In this document: piece by piece, positions 41,649-50,085 of the stretch
How the letters are laid out: every line of letters starts with the position of its first letter
How positions within the stretch are numbered: position 1 is the stretch's first letter
Assembly: GCA_003140835.1 (NCBI GenBank)
Contig: PLLA01000034.1
Span: 1-55,371 of the forward strand
Source of the DNA: Candidatus Tumulicola scandinaviensis
Lineage (GTDB): Bacteria; Vulcanimicrobiota; Vulcanimicrobiia; Vulcanimicrobiales; Vulcanimicrobiaceae
Direction of reading: 5' to 3'
DNA: 55,371 nucleotides
Program-made: the position numbers and the translations under genes
The notes under the pieces: generated by a model
What the model saw: the letters and a program-made list of their open reading frames with translations, nothing else
What the model was told of the DNA's origin: nothing
Database searches by the model: none

Positions 41649-42288
41649 TTGCCGCCCGGTGCTTCGTCGCCGTCGTTTACGTATAGCGCCGGAATGATCG
41701 AGCCGCTCTTCGTAGCAAACGACGCTCGCGGAAACCTCTACGAGGTCGACTCCGCTAACCCGGGCGGTGTTGGCGGCAAAGACGGCTTCGTCAACGAGTA
41801 CGCCCCGCAAACCAACAGCGTCTTGCATTCCTGCGCGCCCGGGGCGCATCCCATGGGGATCGCGATCGACGGCAACGGCAACGTTTTCCTCGCACTCGAC
41901 AGCGGATCCCCTGCAGCCGCATCGTCGAGTACGAGCGCGGGCTGACGAATGGCTGCAAAGCCACCACTCTCGTGCAGCAGCTCGGCTTCATCGCCGGCAT
42001 TGCGCTCGATAAAGACGCCAACCTCATCGTGGCCGACTACGATCGCAGTCAGGTACTCGTCTTTGCCCTCCCTACAGGAAAATTACTCGGCGTTTGGCAC
42101 ATGGAGGGACGCAGTCACAGCCATACTACGTTTCGATCGACGCGTCTAACTCGCTCGTCTACGTGACCAACTTCTCCAAGAGCGGAGTTTTCGTCGTCGA
42201 CTACGCAAGCAATAAAGTCATTCGCAAGGTGAACGGCGACGCCGGGACGTTCGACGGTCCACGCGCCGCCTCACGGTCCAAACGCTAG
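41649..42288 (+). pseudogene. Frameshifted NHL/YncE-type beta-propeller gene
   Basis: Three consecutive pieces in different frames form one propeller-like protein. Frame one (to about 41945) has NDARGNLYEVDSANPGG and HPMGIAIDGNGNVFLALDSG. Frame two (about 41972-42110) has IAGIALDKDANLIVADYDRS. Frame three (about 42110-42288) has YYVSIDASNSLVYVTNFSK. At least two frameshifts separate them, and no signal peptide or start is visible. Intact propeller lipoproteins lie at 51.9-54.2 kb. It is a decayed copy or a relative. Confidence 0.7.
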
Positions 42289-42302
42289 CGCAGCGGGACT
42301 GT

Positions 42303-43550
42303 TCACGCGCTGCGAAATCGTCCGAAGGATCTTTCGGCGAGCCGGCTGCTCCAATCGATGCGCGCGATTCGCCCGACGAGGAAGGTCCACGAGAGACCGC
42401 TGCCGAGCGCCAACGCGGCGGCGATCGCAAACGGTACGTGGAAGCTCCCGGTTCGATCGACCAGGATGCCGGTGAGCGCAGGCGCGATGATGCCGGCGAC
42501 ATTCGCTAGTGTATTCTGGACGCCGACCCATCTGCCGGTTGCCGCGGGGCCTGCCATCGTTTGGGCGACGACGAACGTATTGACACCCAAAAAGCCGGTG
42601 CCGATGCCTGCGAACATCAGCCAGATCGCCGACGCGTCGTTGCCCGAGTAGCCGACGCCGATCATCGAAATCGCTGCGACAACCGCGCCGGCGCAACAGG
42701 TAGCTTTACGCACGAACGTCGGCGAGAGCCCGGCGCGAATGAAACGATCCCCGATGCCGCCGCAGGCCAACATGCCGGCGCCCATCAACAGAAAGGCCGC
42801 GCCGCCGATGCTGGCCATCTGCGATATCGACCAGTGGCGTTCGTGTACGAGATAGTAGGGGATCCACGTGAGCAGAAAATACAGCAGAAAGTTGGAGCAG
42901 AAGTGCGCGAGCGACGCGCCCCACAGCGACGGCTCGCGCAGAATGAGCGCCGTGGGCGGTGCGTCGGCGGCGCCCACGGCGTCGCTATGTTCGACGTGAC
43001 GGTGCGAGATCGCCATCCAGCCGAGCACCCAAAGCAAGCTGATGAGCCCAAATCCAACAAAGAATGGCCGCCAGCCCCACGCCGCGATGAGCATGCCGCC
43101 GAAGAAGATGCCGAATGCGGGACCGAAAGCGAGCCCCGATTGCACGATGCCGTTTGCGAAGCCGCGTTGCGCTTCCGCAACGTTCTCGCAAAGAATCCGC
43201 GACATCGACGGAAACGAAACCGATTCGCCGACGCCAAGCAGCAGCCGGCACGCGAACAGGAGGACGAAACCGTGGGCGAAGCCGCTTAAAATGGTTGCGA
43301 GCGACCAGAGCACAAATCCCGAAACGAGCACGCGGCTCGCGGTGAACTTGTCGACGAGCCATCCCACGACCGGCTGCATCGGCATGTAAGTGATGAAAAA
43401 CGCCGTCAGGAGGAACCCTAGCTGGGTCGCGCTCAGGCGCAGCTCGTGCTTGACGAGGGTGGCTGCTGTGGAGAGATTGCCGCGGTCGATGTAGTTGATG
43501 AAGACGGAGATCCCAATCAGGATCACCATCGCCGTCGTTCGGCGTGACAC
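42303..43550 (-). CDS. MFS transporter, anion:cation symporter-like
   Basis: 415 residues, 12 predicted spans. The start RRTTAMVILIGISVFINYID has the YIDR motif (INYIDRGNLS) of the ACS family; PVVGWLVDKFTASRVL is the loop 2-3 motif, and RLLLGVGESVSFPSMSRILC is the helix-4 region. ACS members carry hexuronates, glucarate, phthalate or similar organic anions in with protons. Substrate is not deducible. It is convergent with the decayed propeller gene and stands 15 bases from the small lipoprotein gene on the same strand. Confidence 0.88.
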   Translation of the reverse strand: MSRRTTAMVILIGISVFINYIDRGNLSTAATLVKHELRLSATQLGFLLTAFFITYMPMQPVVGWLVDKFTASRVLVSGFVLWSLATILSGFAHGFVLLFACRLLLGVGESVSFPSMSRILCENVAEAQRGFANGIVQSGLAFGPAFGIFFGGMLIAAWGWRPFFVGFGLISLLWVLGWMAISHRHVEHSDAVGAADAPPTALILREPSLWGASLAHFCSNFLLYFLLTWIPYYLVHERHWSISQMASIGGAAFLLMGAGMLACGGIGDRFIRAGLSPTFVRKATCCAGAVVAAISMIGVGYSGNDASAIWLMFAGIGTGFLGVNTFVVAQTMAGPAATGRWVGVQNTLANVAGIIAPALTGILVDRTGSFHVPFAIAAALALGSGLSWTFLVGRIARIDWSSRLAERSFGRFRSA

Positions 43551-43565
43551 TAGATCAGCTCGCCG

Positions 43566-43925
43566 TCACTTGGAAAACAGAGCGCCCTGGTAGCTCGGGG
43601 TCCAGCAGGTCTTACCAAACTCATCGGTCGTCGACGTGACGATCCTAACCTCGACGGCATCGGGCGTTTCGACTCGAACGACCCTCACCGAGTCGCCCGG
43701 CTCGAGCCAAAGCGCGGCGTTTTGCTCGATGGCATCCTGCTTTTTGTCATTCCCGGCATTCGCCAGCCAAGCGTTATAGTCGCCGCGATCTGCGAAACAG
43801 GGCCAGTCGACGGAATCCATCTGCGTATCCGGTGCGATCGCGTGCGTCTCGCCAACGCTCACGTGGCTCGACGAACACGCGGACATCGCCAGAGCACCAA
43901 GCAGCCCACACAGCGCCGTTTTCAT
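43566..43925 (-). CDS. Small lipoprotein of unknown function
   Basis: 119 residues. LLGALAMSACSSSHVSVGE is a lipoprotein signal. The short mature domain has WPCFADRGDYNAWLANAGND and GKTCWTPSYQGALF, with two Cys that could form a disulphide. No family recognised. It lies upstream of the MFS gene on the same strand. Confidence 0.65.
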   Translation of the reverse strand: MKTALCGLLGALAMSACSSSHVSVGETHAIAPDTQMDSVDWPCFADRGDYNAWLANAGNDKKQDAIEQNAALWLEPGDSVRVVRVETPDAVEVRIVTSTTDEFGKTCWTPSYQGALFSK

Positions 43926-44039
43926 TAATGCTGACTTCGGCGCTAGGCCGCGCTTCCTTGGGAGGCCGGTCGCGCGAGCGATAAGAAGTGCTTCGCACCT
44001 ATACGATGGCGGTTACCACCCGTTGAAAGGAAGCGCAAA

Positions 44040-44531
44040 TTGCCGAGCATCACCCCGTTCCTGTGGTTCACCGGCCAGGCCGAAGAGGCAGCCGAGTTCT
44101 ACGTCGCTACGTTTAAGAATTCGAAGATCACCGACGCGAGCCGCTACGGCGAAGCCGGTCCTGGTCCGGCCGGCTCGGTCATGACGATCGAGTTCGAACT
44201 CGACGGGCAGCCGTTTATGGCCATTAACGCGCCGTCGAGCGAGCCCTCGGCGCCGGGCGACGAGTTTTCACAAGGCAAAATTGCGCTCTTCGTCAGTTGC
44301 AAAACGCAAGCCGAGCTGGACGAACTCTGGGACAAGCTGTCGGAAGGCGGCAAACAGCTGCCGTGCGGATGGGTTGCCGACCGTTACGGTTTCGCCTGGA
44401 ATTTGGTGCCGGAAGGCCTTCGCGACGTCCTCGGTGGCGACGACGAAGAGCGCTCGCAGCGCGCCATGCGTGCCATGCTGCAAATGAGCAAGCTCGATAT
44501 TGACGAGCTTCGCCGGGTTTACAACGCGTGA
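44040..44531 (+). CDS. VOC family protein (PhnB / 3-demethylubiquinone methyltransferase-like fold)
   Basis: 163 residues. MPSITPFLWFTGQAEEAAEF, GSVMTIEFELDGQPFMAIN, LWDKLSEGGKQLPCGWVADR and YGFAWNLVPEGL are the usual blocks of the PF06983 group of the VOC superfamily. These are small proteins of uncertain activity, despite the methyltransferase name. TTG start at 44040 with AAAGGAAG upstream. The following acetyltransferase overlaps by 4 bases. Confidence 0.85.
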   Translation: MPSITPFLWFTGQAEEAAEFYVATFKNSKITDASRYGEAGPGPAGSVMTIEFELDGQPFMAINAPSSEPSAPGDEFSQGKIALFVSCKTQAELDELWDKLSEGGKQLPCGWVADRYGFAWNLVPEGLRDVLGGDDEERSQRAMRAMLQMSKLDIDELRRVYNA

Positions 44532-45040
44532 AAACCGCGCGTCTGCTTATGCGGCCGCACCGGCTGGATGACTTTGACGCGATGGCCGCGATGTGGGCCG
44601 ATCCCCGCGTCGTCGAATTCATTACCGGCACTCCGTCGACACGCGAGCAAACGTGGGCACGACTCCTCCGATACGCCGGCAGCTGGGCAATGATGGATTA
44701 TGGCTATTGGGCCGTGGAAGATCGCGCGAGCGGTGCGTTCTTGGGTGAAGTCGGCTTCGCCGACTATCATCGGAACATTGAGCCGTCCCTCGACGGAATG
44801 CCGGAACTCGGTTGGGTTCTCGCGGCGCACGCCCATGGCAACGGCTATGCGACTGAAGCAGTACGTGCGGCAATCGTCTGGGGCCAAGAGCATTTCCATC
44901 GCGATTCCCGGATTGCGTGTATCGTCGCTCCGCAACACCAGGCTTCGATCCGGGTCGCGGAAAAGTGCGGCTTTACCTTGTTGGCGGAGACAACGTATTT
45001 GAATGCGCCGGTGCTCGTGTACCGGCGATCCTTGATGTGA
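44528..45040 (+). CDS. GNAT family N-acetyltransferase, RimJ/RimL type
   Basis: 170 residues. KTARLLMRPHRLDDFDAMAA is the RimJ/L-like start. ELGWVLAAHAHGNGYATEAV carries the acetyl-CoA loop and NQ-like positions, and ASIRVAEKCGFTLLAE is the closing motif. Family members acetylate ribosomal protein N-termini or small molecules such as antibiotics. The GTG start overlaps the VOC gene stop (GTGA), so the pair is one operon. The acceptor is unknown. Confidence 0.88.
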   Translation: MKTARLLMRPHRLDDFDAMAAMWADPRVVEFITGTPSTREQTWARLLRYAGSWAMMDYGYWAVEDRASGAFLGEVGFADYHRNIEPSLDGMPELGWVLAAHAHGNGYATEAVRAAIVWGQEHFHRDSRIACIVAPQHQASIRVAEKCGFTLLAETTYLNAPVLVYRRSLM

Positions 45041-45051
45041 GAAGTCGATGA

Positions 45052-45075
45052 GTTCTGTCAGCAAGCTGACAGAAC
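45052..45075. promoter_or_regulatory. 24-bp palindrome before STAS gene
   Basis: GTTCTGTCAGC, AA, GCTGACAGAAC: perfect 11-base arms with a 2-base centre. No T run follows, so it looks more like a protein-binding site for the STAS gene 39 bases on than a terminator. Confidence 0.55.
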
Positions 45076-45113
45076 GGCGCTTGGAAACTCAGTAGCCTAG
45101 AAAGCGAGGATCA

Positions 45114-45515
45114 ATGTTGATGAATACCGTTGTCGTCGTTTTCTCGGGTGAGTACGACCTTGAGTTCAAAGAGCAGTTTCGCGAAGAGCTGGCGCAACTT
45201 GCCGGCATCCGAAACGTCATTTTGGATTGTAGCGACGTAACGTACTTGGACTCGACGATTCTCACCGAGCTGATTCGCTTGCACCGGCTTCGAGCCGAGA
45301 ATCGCTACGAGCGCGAAACGATCGTTCTCGGTCGCAAACATCTCGTAAAGCTCTTCGATCTGCTCGACCTCAAGAAGGTCTTTCGTCTGCTCGATAGAGT
45401 CGAAGATGCATTCGGCGACGGCGGGGAGCGCGACGGGGCCGAGGTTCGGCACGCTTTCCGCGGCCGAGTCTCACCCGATCTGCTCTGGAACGATGATCGA
45501 GAGCAGGCGGGCTAG
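45114..45515 (+). CDS. STAS domain protein (anti-sigma factor antagonist type)
   Basis: 133 residues. The STAS fold is seen in VVVVFSGEYDLEFKEQFREE and NVILDCSDVTYLDSTILTEL, with Ser in YLDSTIL at the position that anti-sigma kinases phosphorylate in SpoIIAA/RsbV. The C-terminal 35 residues (GDGGERDGAEVRHAFRG) are low-complexity and lack family features. No anti-sigma kinase is adjacent. A closely related STAS gene lies at 46.0 kb on the other strand. Confidence 0.85.
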   Translation: MLMNTVVVVFSGEYDLEFKEQFREELAQLAGIRNVILDCSDVTYLDSTILTELIRLHRLRAENRYERETIVLGRKHLVKLFDLLDLKKVFRLLDRVEDAFGDGGERDGAEVRHAFRGRVSPDLLWNDDREQAG

Positions 45516-45538
45516 ACTCTCATAAAGGCAGCCGCGCG

Positions 45539-45919
45539 TTACGAGCTCGGCGAGTCGGTCGTAATGATGGTTGCGTAAAAGTTATTGCCGTCCCAATAAC
45601 CGTGCGCCACGATTCGGCGCCCGACGGCTACTTTGCCGGTGAACTGATTATTCAACGCCGGCGTGTCGTCGATGACCACCGTTCCGGTGCTCTGTTGCAC
45701 CGTTACGAGGTGCCCCTTCACGATCGTGATCGTGCCTTCGACGCGTGCGTGGCGCTTGACGTCGTTGGCGCAGCTGCCGTTCGGGGTCCAAGTGTCGCCC
45801 TGCCACGTACCGCAGGCGGTGTCTACATAAGGAGCGGCCGGGTCGGTTTGCGCGTAGGCGGCCGTCGCGAATGCCGAGGATAGGACGGCGGCCAGACTGA
45901 CGATCTTAAGCGTTCTCAT
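45539..45919 (-). CDS. Secreted protein with OB-like domain, unknown function
   Basis: 126 residues from the ATG at 45919. A cleavable signal (RTLKIVSLAAVLSSAFATAA, then YAQ) is followed by VEGTITIVKGHLVTVQQSTG and VAVGRRIVAHGYWDGNNFYA. These strand patterns resemble small DUF5666-like OB-fold proteins. ATG 45937 would only add a polar stub. It lies between the two STAS genes. Confidence 0.65.
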   Translation of the reverse strand: MRTLKIVSLAAVLSSAFATAAYAQTDPAAPYVDTACGTWQGDTWTPNGSCANDVKRHARVEGTITIVKGHLVTVQQSTGTVVIDDTPALNNQFTGKVAVGRRIVAHGYWDGNNFYATIITTDSPSS

Positions 45920-45999
45920 GCCGTTCACATTACCCATAAGAACGGCTAAGCTACACCGGGCGAGCGCTCGTCAGCCGTTCGGTGCGCCGGTGCGAAGGC

Positions 46000-46371
46000 T
46001 CACGCCGTAGCCTCTCTGCAATAGGCATAGTACAGTTCCGTCGGTGCGCCGTTGTGCGGCACGGCGTCGCCTAATTCCGGCACGAAACGAAACACTTTCT
46101 CAAACTGCACCAGCTCGAACAAGCGTTGCAGGTGCGGACTTCCGACCACGATCGTTTCTCTTTCGAAACCGTTAGCCGCGCGCGTCTTGTGCATCCGGAT
46201 CAGCTCGCCGAGAGCCGTTGAGTCGACGTACGTTACGTCGGTGAAATCGAGAACGACGTTTCGTATCGGCGTCAGCCGCTCCAAGTCGTTTCGCAGCCGG
46301 TCCTTGCATTCGATGTCGTAGTCGTTGGAAAAAATCATGACCGCGTGCTCGAGGTTGGCTTCTGCTTCCAT
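46000..46371 (-). CDS. STAS domain protein (anti-sigma factor antagonist type), paralogue
   Basis: 123 residues, a paralogue of the 45114 gene. AVMIFSNDYDIECKDRLRND, NVVLDFTDVTYVDSTALGEL and NGFERETIVVGSPHLQRLFE align without gaps to its partner. Ser in YVDSTAL is the likely phosphorylation site. It has no low-complexity tail. The pair may sense through one shared or two separate anti-sigma partners encoded elsewhere. Confidence 0.87.
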   Translation of the reverse strand: MEAEANLEHAVMIFSNDYDIECKDRLRNDLERLTPIRNVVLDFTDVTYVDSTALGELIRMHKTRAANGFERETIVVGSPHLQRLFELVQFEKVFRFVPELGDAVPHNGAPTELYYAYCREATA

Positions 46372-46474
46372 GCATCAATCGTATGCCGGTTCGCTGGAGA
46401 CATACAAGAGGCTATTGCTGTGGCGTAACCGGATGGGCGACGTCGCGCCAATTACGCCGTAATACCGCCTGTTA

Positions 46475-46885
46475 TCACGTCGCGCTTCGGGCCACGAACG
46501 AACGGACCGCGATCATCAACGGAACCTGCACGGCTTCAAGCGATTGGTCGCGCAACAATTGAACCGGCGTCAGGTCGTCGAGATGCGGATTTGAGCCGTA
46601 GAACCAGGCACGTGCCAGGTCGCGGGTGGATAGACTGGAGATCATGAGCGCGAGCTGGAGTGCGAAGCGTAAAACGTGCGCGCGTTGCGGCGCGCGTTCG
46701 CCGTCGATCCAATGCTGAACCGCGCGCGTTTCGTGGACGCCGCCGATGGCCGCGACGGTGGTCGCACCGAGCAAATCGGAGAGCTGCGCAACGACCGATC
46801 CCAGCGGCAGAGCCATGGCTTGGTTATGAGCTTCGCCTGCCGTATGCGCGCCTTCGAAAAATGACGAATCCGGTAGAGCCCCCAT
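46475..46885 (-). CDS. ParS/MbcA/Xre antitoxin-like protein, orphan
   Basis: 136 residues. The central part, VHETRAVQHWIDGERAP, resembles an Xre-like helix pair, and ARAWFYGSNPHLDDLTPVQL is the C-terminal toxin-binding block of MbcA/ParS/Xre (DUF2384-type) antitoxins. These normally pair with RES-domain toxins; none is next to it on either side. GGGAGGGA precedes the ATG. It may be a solitary regulator or remain from a lost module. Confidence 0.65.
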   Translation of the reverse strand: MGALPDSSFFEGAHTAGEAHNQAMALPLGSVVAQLSDLLGATTVAAIGGVHETRAVQHWIDGERAPQRAHVLRFALQLALMISSLSTRDLARAWFYGSNPHLDDLTPVQLLRDQSLEAVQVPLMIAVRSFVARSAT

Positions 46886-46909
46886 GAAATCCCTCCCTAA
46901 ATCCCACGT

Positions 46910-46939
46910 AGTATACCCACCTCAAATCACCCTTGTCTA
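46910..46939 (-). promoter_or_regulatory. Promoter of the orphan antitoxin-like gene
   Basis: On the minus strand TAGACA (46939-46934), 18 bases, TATACT (46915-46910). The expected start near 46903 leaves a very short leader containing GGGAGGGA. Confidence 0.5.
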
Positions 46940-47070
46940 CCTCGGTCGGTTAAAATTTACCCCCGACGAGATGGAGCCGGCTCGGCTTCGCGACGACTGG
47001 GAGCACGGCGGACACTTTCTTCCCGCCGTCGATCCGCGCCATCCCCAGCCCGGAGCAGAGCCTGGAGACA

Positions 47071-48414
47071 ATGTACAGGCCGCGCCCTCCGTTTTCGCTG
47101 AGCGGCGGCGGCAGCGAAGGCCTCAGGGAAAACCCCGAGTCGCTACTGATAGCCGAGTTGGCGGGTGGCGAGGAGCGCTATCGACTCTTAGAATCGTCGC
47201 GACAGTACGCCCGGGACAAGCTGACGGCGCGGGGTGAGCAGGAGAACGTTGCTCGGCGCCATGCGTTTTTTTATGTAGACCTGGCCGAGCAGCTCGAACT
47301 CGCGTGGAGCACGACGCCCGATCGTGAGTGGCTCCCGCAAGCGCAAGTGGAGTTGGAGAACTGGCGCGCCGCCTTGGAGTGGGCGCTCGGGAAACGTAGC
47401 GAAGTCATCGTGGGACAACGCTTGGCCGCTGCCCGAACGGTGCGGCGTAGCTTCACACTTGCTGAAGGACGGCGTTGGGTGCGAGCGTCACTTGAGTTGG
47501 TCGATGAGCTCACGCCACCAGGTTTGGTCGCGCGGCTTGAACAGGCTGAGGCGGATGGCGCTGCGGAATTCGGTGAACACAAGATCGCGTTGGCGGCGGC
47601 CGAGCGGGCTCTGGCGCGGTATCGCCAGCTTGGCGACGCGTCGGGAAGTGCTCAGGCGCAAAACTCAGCAGGCGGATCGCTTGTGCTTTTGGGGAGACCT
47701 GCAGAGGCAGAGCCGATGCTGCGAGAGGCCTTGGAGGCGGCGTACGCACTGGGTGATCGCCGGTTAACCGCCAGCGCCTTACAGGCAATCGGATGGGTTC
47801 GGTCCGTGGCCGGTGACTTCACTGGGGCTCGTGTCCACCTTATCGAAGCGCTCGCGATGGCGCAGGTACTCGGCACCGAGTCCTTCGCCGCGTCCGTAGC
47901 CGTAAGTCTTGCGGACAACGAGTTTCTCGCCGGAGACTGTGAAACGGCGCTGCAACTAACGGCTGATTTGCTCGAGACCCACGGCTCACTGAGCGCGTCA
48001 CCAATCATCGCTGTTGCGCTCGTGAACATGGCGGCGTATCTTATCGCGTTGGGCCGATACGACGAGGGGCGAGTAAATGCAAACGACGCACTCGAGCGCG
48101 CCAGGGCGCTCCGGGTAGTCGTGTTAGTCGCTCTGTCGCTACTACATCTTGCCCTGATAGCCGTTCTGAAGCCACACGTCGAGGGCCGAAGAGCGTCGAC
48201 GAAGTACGCGGGAGCAGCTCGTCTCTTCGGATTCGTCGACGCTCGCCTTACCACGATGGGAGGCCTCGGGTACCCCGGCTTGCAGCGCGAATACGATCGC
48301 GCGCTCGCCGTGCTGTGCGATGCGGTTGATGCGGATGATCTCGCGCATCTGATGGCCGCCGGCGCGATGATGACCGAAGATGAGGCAATCGAGCAGGCAC
48401 ACGCGCTAGAATAA
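47071..48414 (+). pseudogene. 5'-truncated ATPase/TPR transcriptional regulator
   Basis: About 447 codons are open, but only the C-terminal part of a larger regulator is present. From about 47140 the sequence (IAELAGGEERYRLLESSRQY and ARDKLTARGEQENVARRHAF) matches the junction after the AAA/NB-ARC ATPase in LuxR/AfsR-like regulators. TPR-type repeats follow (LGRPAEAEPMLREALEAAYA). No P-loop, ATPase or DNA-binding domain exists upstream; 46886-47140 reads as unrelated sequence. Probably non-functional, though the frame is intact. Confidence 0.65.
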
Positions 48415-48516
48415 TTATCAGGATCACCGTCGTTTCTTGGCCGGGTTGATGATTCGACGGCGCAAATCTGGGCAGCAACGGCACAGGGGGGCGGGAACCC
48501 GACTAACCTCTTTAAG

Positions 48517-48543
48517 TATCGAGAATGGAGTTTATCAATAACT
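48517..48543 (+). repeat. Palindromic site, copy 2
   Basis: TATCGAGAAT, GGAG, then TTTATCAATAACT. It matches both arms of the 34777-34806 site with a slightly shorter centre, in the same orientation. It lies at the broken end of the MFS fragment. Confidence 0.5.
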
Positions 48544-48544
48544 C

Positions 48545-48720
48545 AGTCTCACATGCCTAATGTACAGTGCGGAGCGGCGCTGTACATCCATCCGCCGATG
48601 TTCGAAACGACGGTCGCGATCCACACGATCGCGAACATCCCGTACCGAAAGGGCGTTAGCGGGGATGGCTGCCAAGCCGGCTGATCGACTGAAATTGGCG
48701 TCCCTTGAAGCCGGATACCT
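48545..48720 (-). pseudogene. N-terminal fragment of an MFS_3-type transporter
   Basis: On the minus strand one frame reads LTPFRYGMFAIVWIATVVSN followed by IGGWMYSAA. This is the first-helix signature of EntS-like MFS_3 exporters. It breaks off after about nine further residues in a stop next to the palindromic site. The rest of the 48415-48779 gap holds no gene that I can see. Confidence 0.5.
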
Positions 48721-48779
48721 GCCGTATGCCCCGTAGGTCAACCGGGGCCGCGCCGCGGACCCCGCGAAGCAATTCGGCG

Positions 48780-49790
48780 ATGTCGATTCGCGTCGCATTG
48801 ATCGGATACGGCTACGCCGGAAAGACGCTCCACGCGCCGCTGATCGCAGCCACGCAGGGGCTCGAGCTAACCGTGGTCGGCTCGAGTGACGCGCAGAAGG
48901 TAAACGCCGACTTGCCCGAGGTGCGTGTCGTCGTAGACCCGCGCGCGGCGGCTACCGACGCCCAGGCCGACCTCGTCGTCATCGCGACGCCGAACGACAC
49001 GCACGTCCCACTCGCGACCGCGGCGCTCGAAGCCCACAAACACGTCGTCGTCGATAAACCGTTCACCCTCACGCTCGCCGAGGCGCAACGCATCGCCGCG
49101 CTAGCGAAGGCACAAGGGCGCTTGCTCTCGGTCTTTCACAACCGGCGATGGGATAGCGATTTTCTCGGAGCGCGCGCCGCGCTCAACGACGACCGCCTCG
49201 GCGACGTGGTGCACTTCGAATCGCACTTCGATCGCTTTCGCCCGATCGCGCGCGACCGCTGGCGCGAGCGAGCCATTCCCGGGGGCGGAATCCTCTACGA
49301 CCTCGGCCCGCATCTCATCGACCAGGCGCTGAACCTCTTCGGCATGCCGGCGGCTGTGAGCGCCGATTCCGCGCGGCAACGCGCGGAGGCGCCGATCGAA
49401 GATTGGGTGCATCTCGTCCTCGACTACGGCCGGCTGCGCGTCATCCTGCATGCATCGATGCTCGTCGCGGGCGGCGCGCGGCGTCTCGTGCTGCACGGAA
49501 CCAAAGGCAGTTGGATCAAGCAGAGCGAGGACGTTCAAGAAAAGCAGCTCATCGCCGGTATGCGCCCCGGCGCTCCGGGTTGGGGCGTCGATCCCGATTC
49601 CGCAACGATCTACGACGGCTCGAGCACGGCCGAAGTAACTGTGCCAACCGGCGACTACCGGAACTACTATGCAGCGCTACGCGACGCCATCTTGGGACAT
49701 GGTCCCAACCCCGTCACACCCGCCGAGGCCGTCGCGGTGATGCAAATCCTCGAGCAAGCGCGCGAGGCGATCGCTACCAGAAGCGGTTGA
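48780..49790 (+). CDS. Gfo/Idh/MocA family oxidoreductase
   Basis: 336 residues from ATG 48780. MSIRVALIGYGYAGKTLHAP has the Rossmann GxGxxG for NAD(P). LVVIATPNDTHVPLA and KHVVVDKPFTLTLAEAQRIA, where Lys of the DKP motif is catalytic, follow, then a C-terminal substrate domain with GGGILYDLGPHLIDQAL. It resembles the YdgJ/YvaA group of sugar or inositol oxidoreductases. The frame is open 25 codons further up, but that stretch crosses the MFS fragment. Substrate unknown. Confidence 0.9.
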   Translation: MSIRVALIGYGYAGKTLHAPLIAATQGLELTVVGSSDAQKVNADLPEVRVVVDPRAAATDAQADLVVIATPNDTHVPLATAALEAHKHVVVDKPFTLTLAEAQRIAALAKAQGRLLSVFHNRRWDSDFLGARAALNDDRLGDVVHFESHFDRFRPIARDRWRERAIPGGGILYDLGPHLIDQALNLFGMPAAVSADSARQRAEAPIEDWVHLVLDYGRLRVILHASMLVAGGARRLVLHGTKGSWIKQSEDVQEKQLIAGMRPGAPGWGVDPDSATIYDGSSTAEVTVPTGDYRNYYAALRDAILGHGPNPVTPAEAVAVMQILEQAREAIATRSG

Positions 49791-49856
49791 CTTACCTTCG
49801 GAGCGCTCGCCATCGTGGTAGTCAACGCCATATAACCAAGCCAGCGACTTGATCGT

Positions 49857-49897
49857 CGTTCGAAACCGCTGGCACTACGGGCGAGCGGTTTCGAACG
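49857..49897. repeat. Long inverted repeat
   Basis: CGTTCGAAACCGCT (49857-49870), 13-base loop, AGCGGTTTCGAACG (49884-49897): a perfect 14-base stem. No T run follows. It lies in the 295-base gap before the HTH/TPR gene; the rest of the gap shows no gene. Confidence 0.7.
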
Positions 49898-50085
49898 GCT
49901 TACTGCGCAATATAGTTTCGTTCGAATCGCCGCGTTCTAGTAGAAGACGATGAAACTAGTCTGGCAGTAAATCCTGAGGACCCTCGACTGCAGCGACCGG
50001 GCACCATAAGCCCACTAAAGGCTGGAATCGTGTTCCCTCCCGAATCCCTCATAGGAGCTTCGGAAAGGGGCTGAAGGAGGTCGCC

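Noticed and set aside
48487..48506. GGGCGGGAACCCGACT resembling a tRNA T arm near the second palindromic site
   Set aside because: Too short and with no other tRNA parts; chance similarity is likely.
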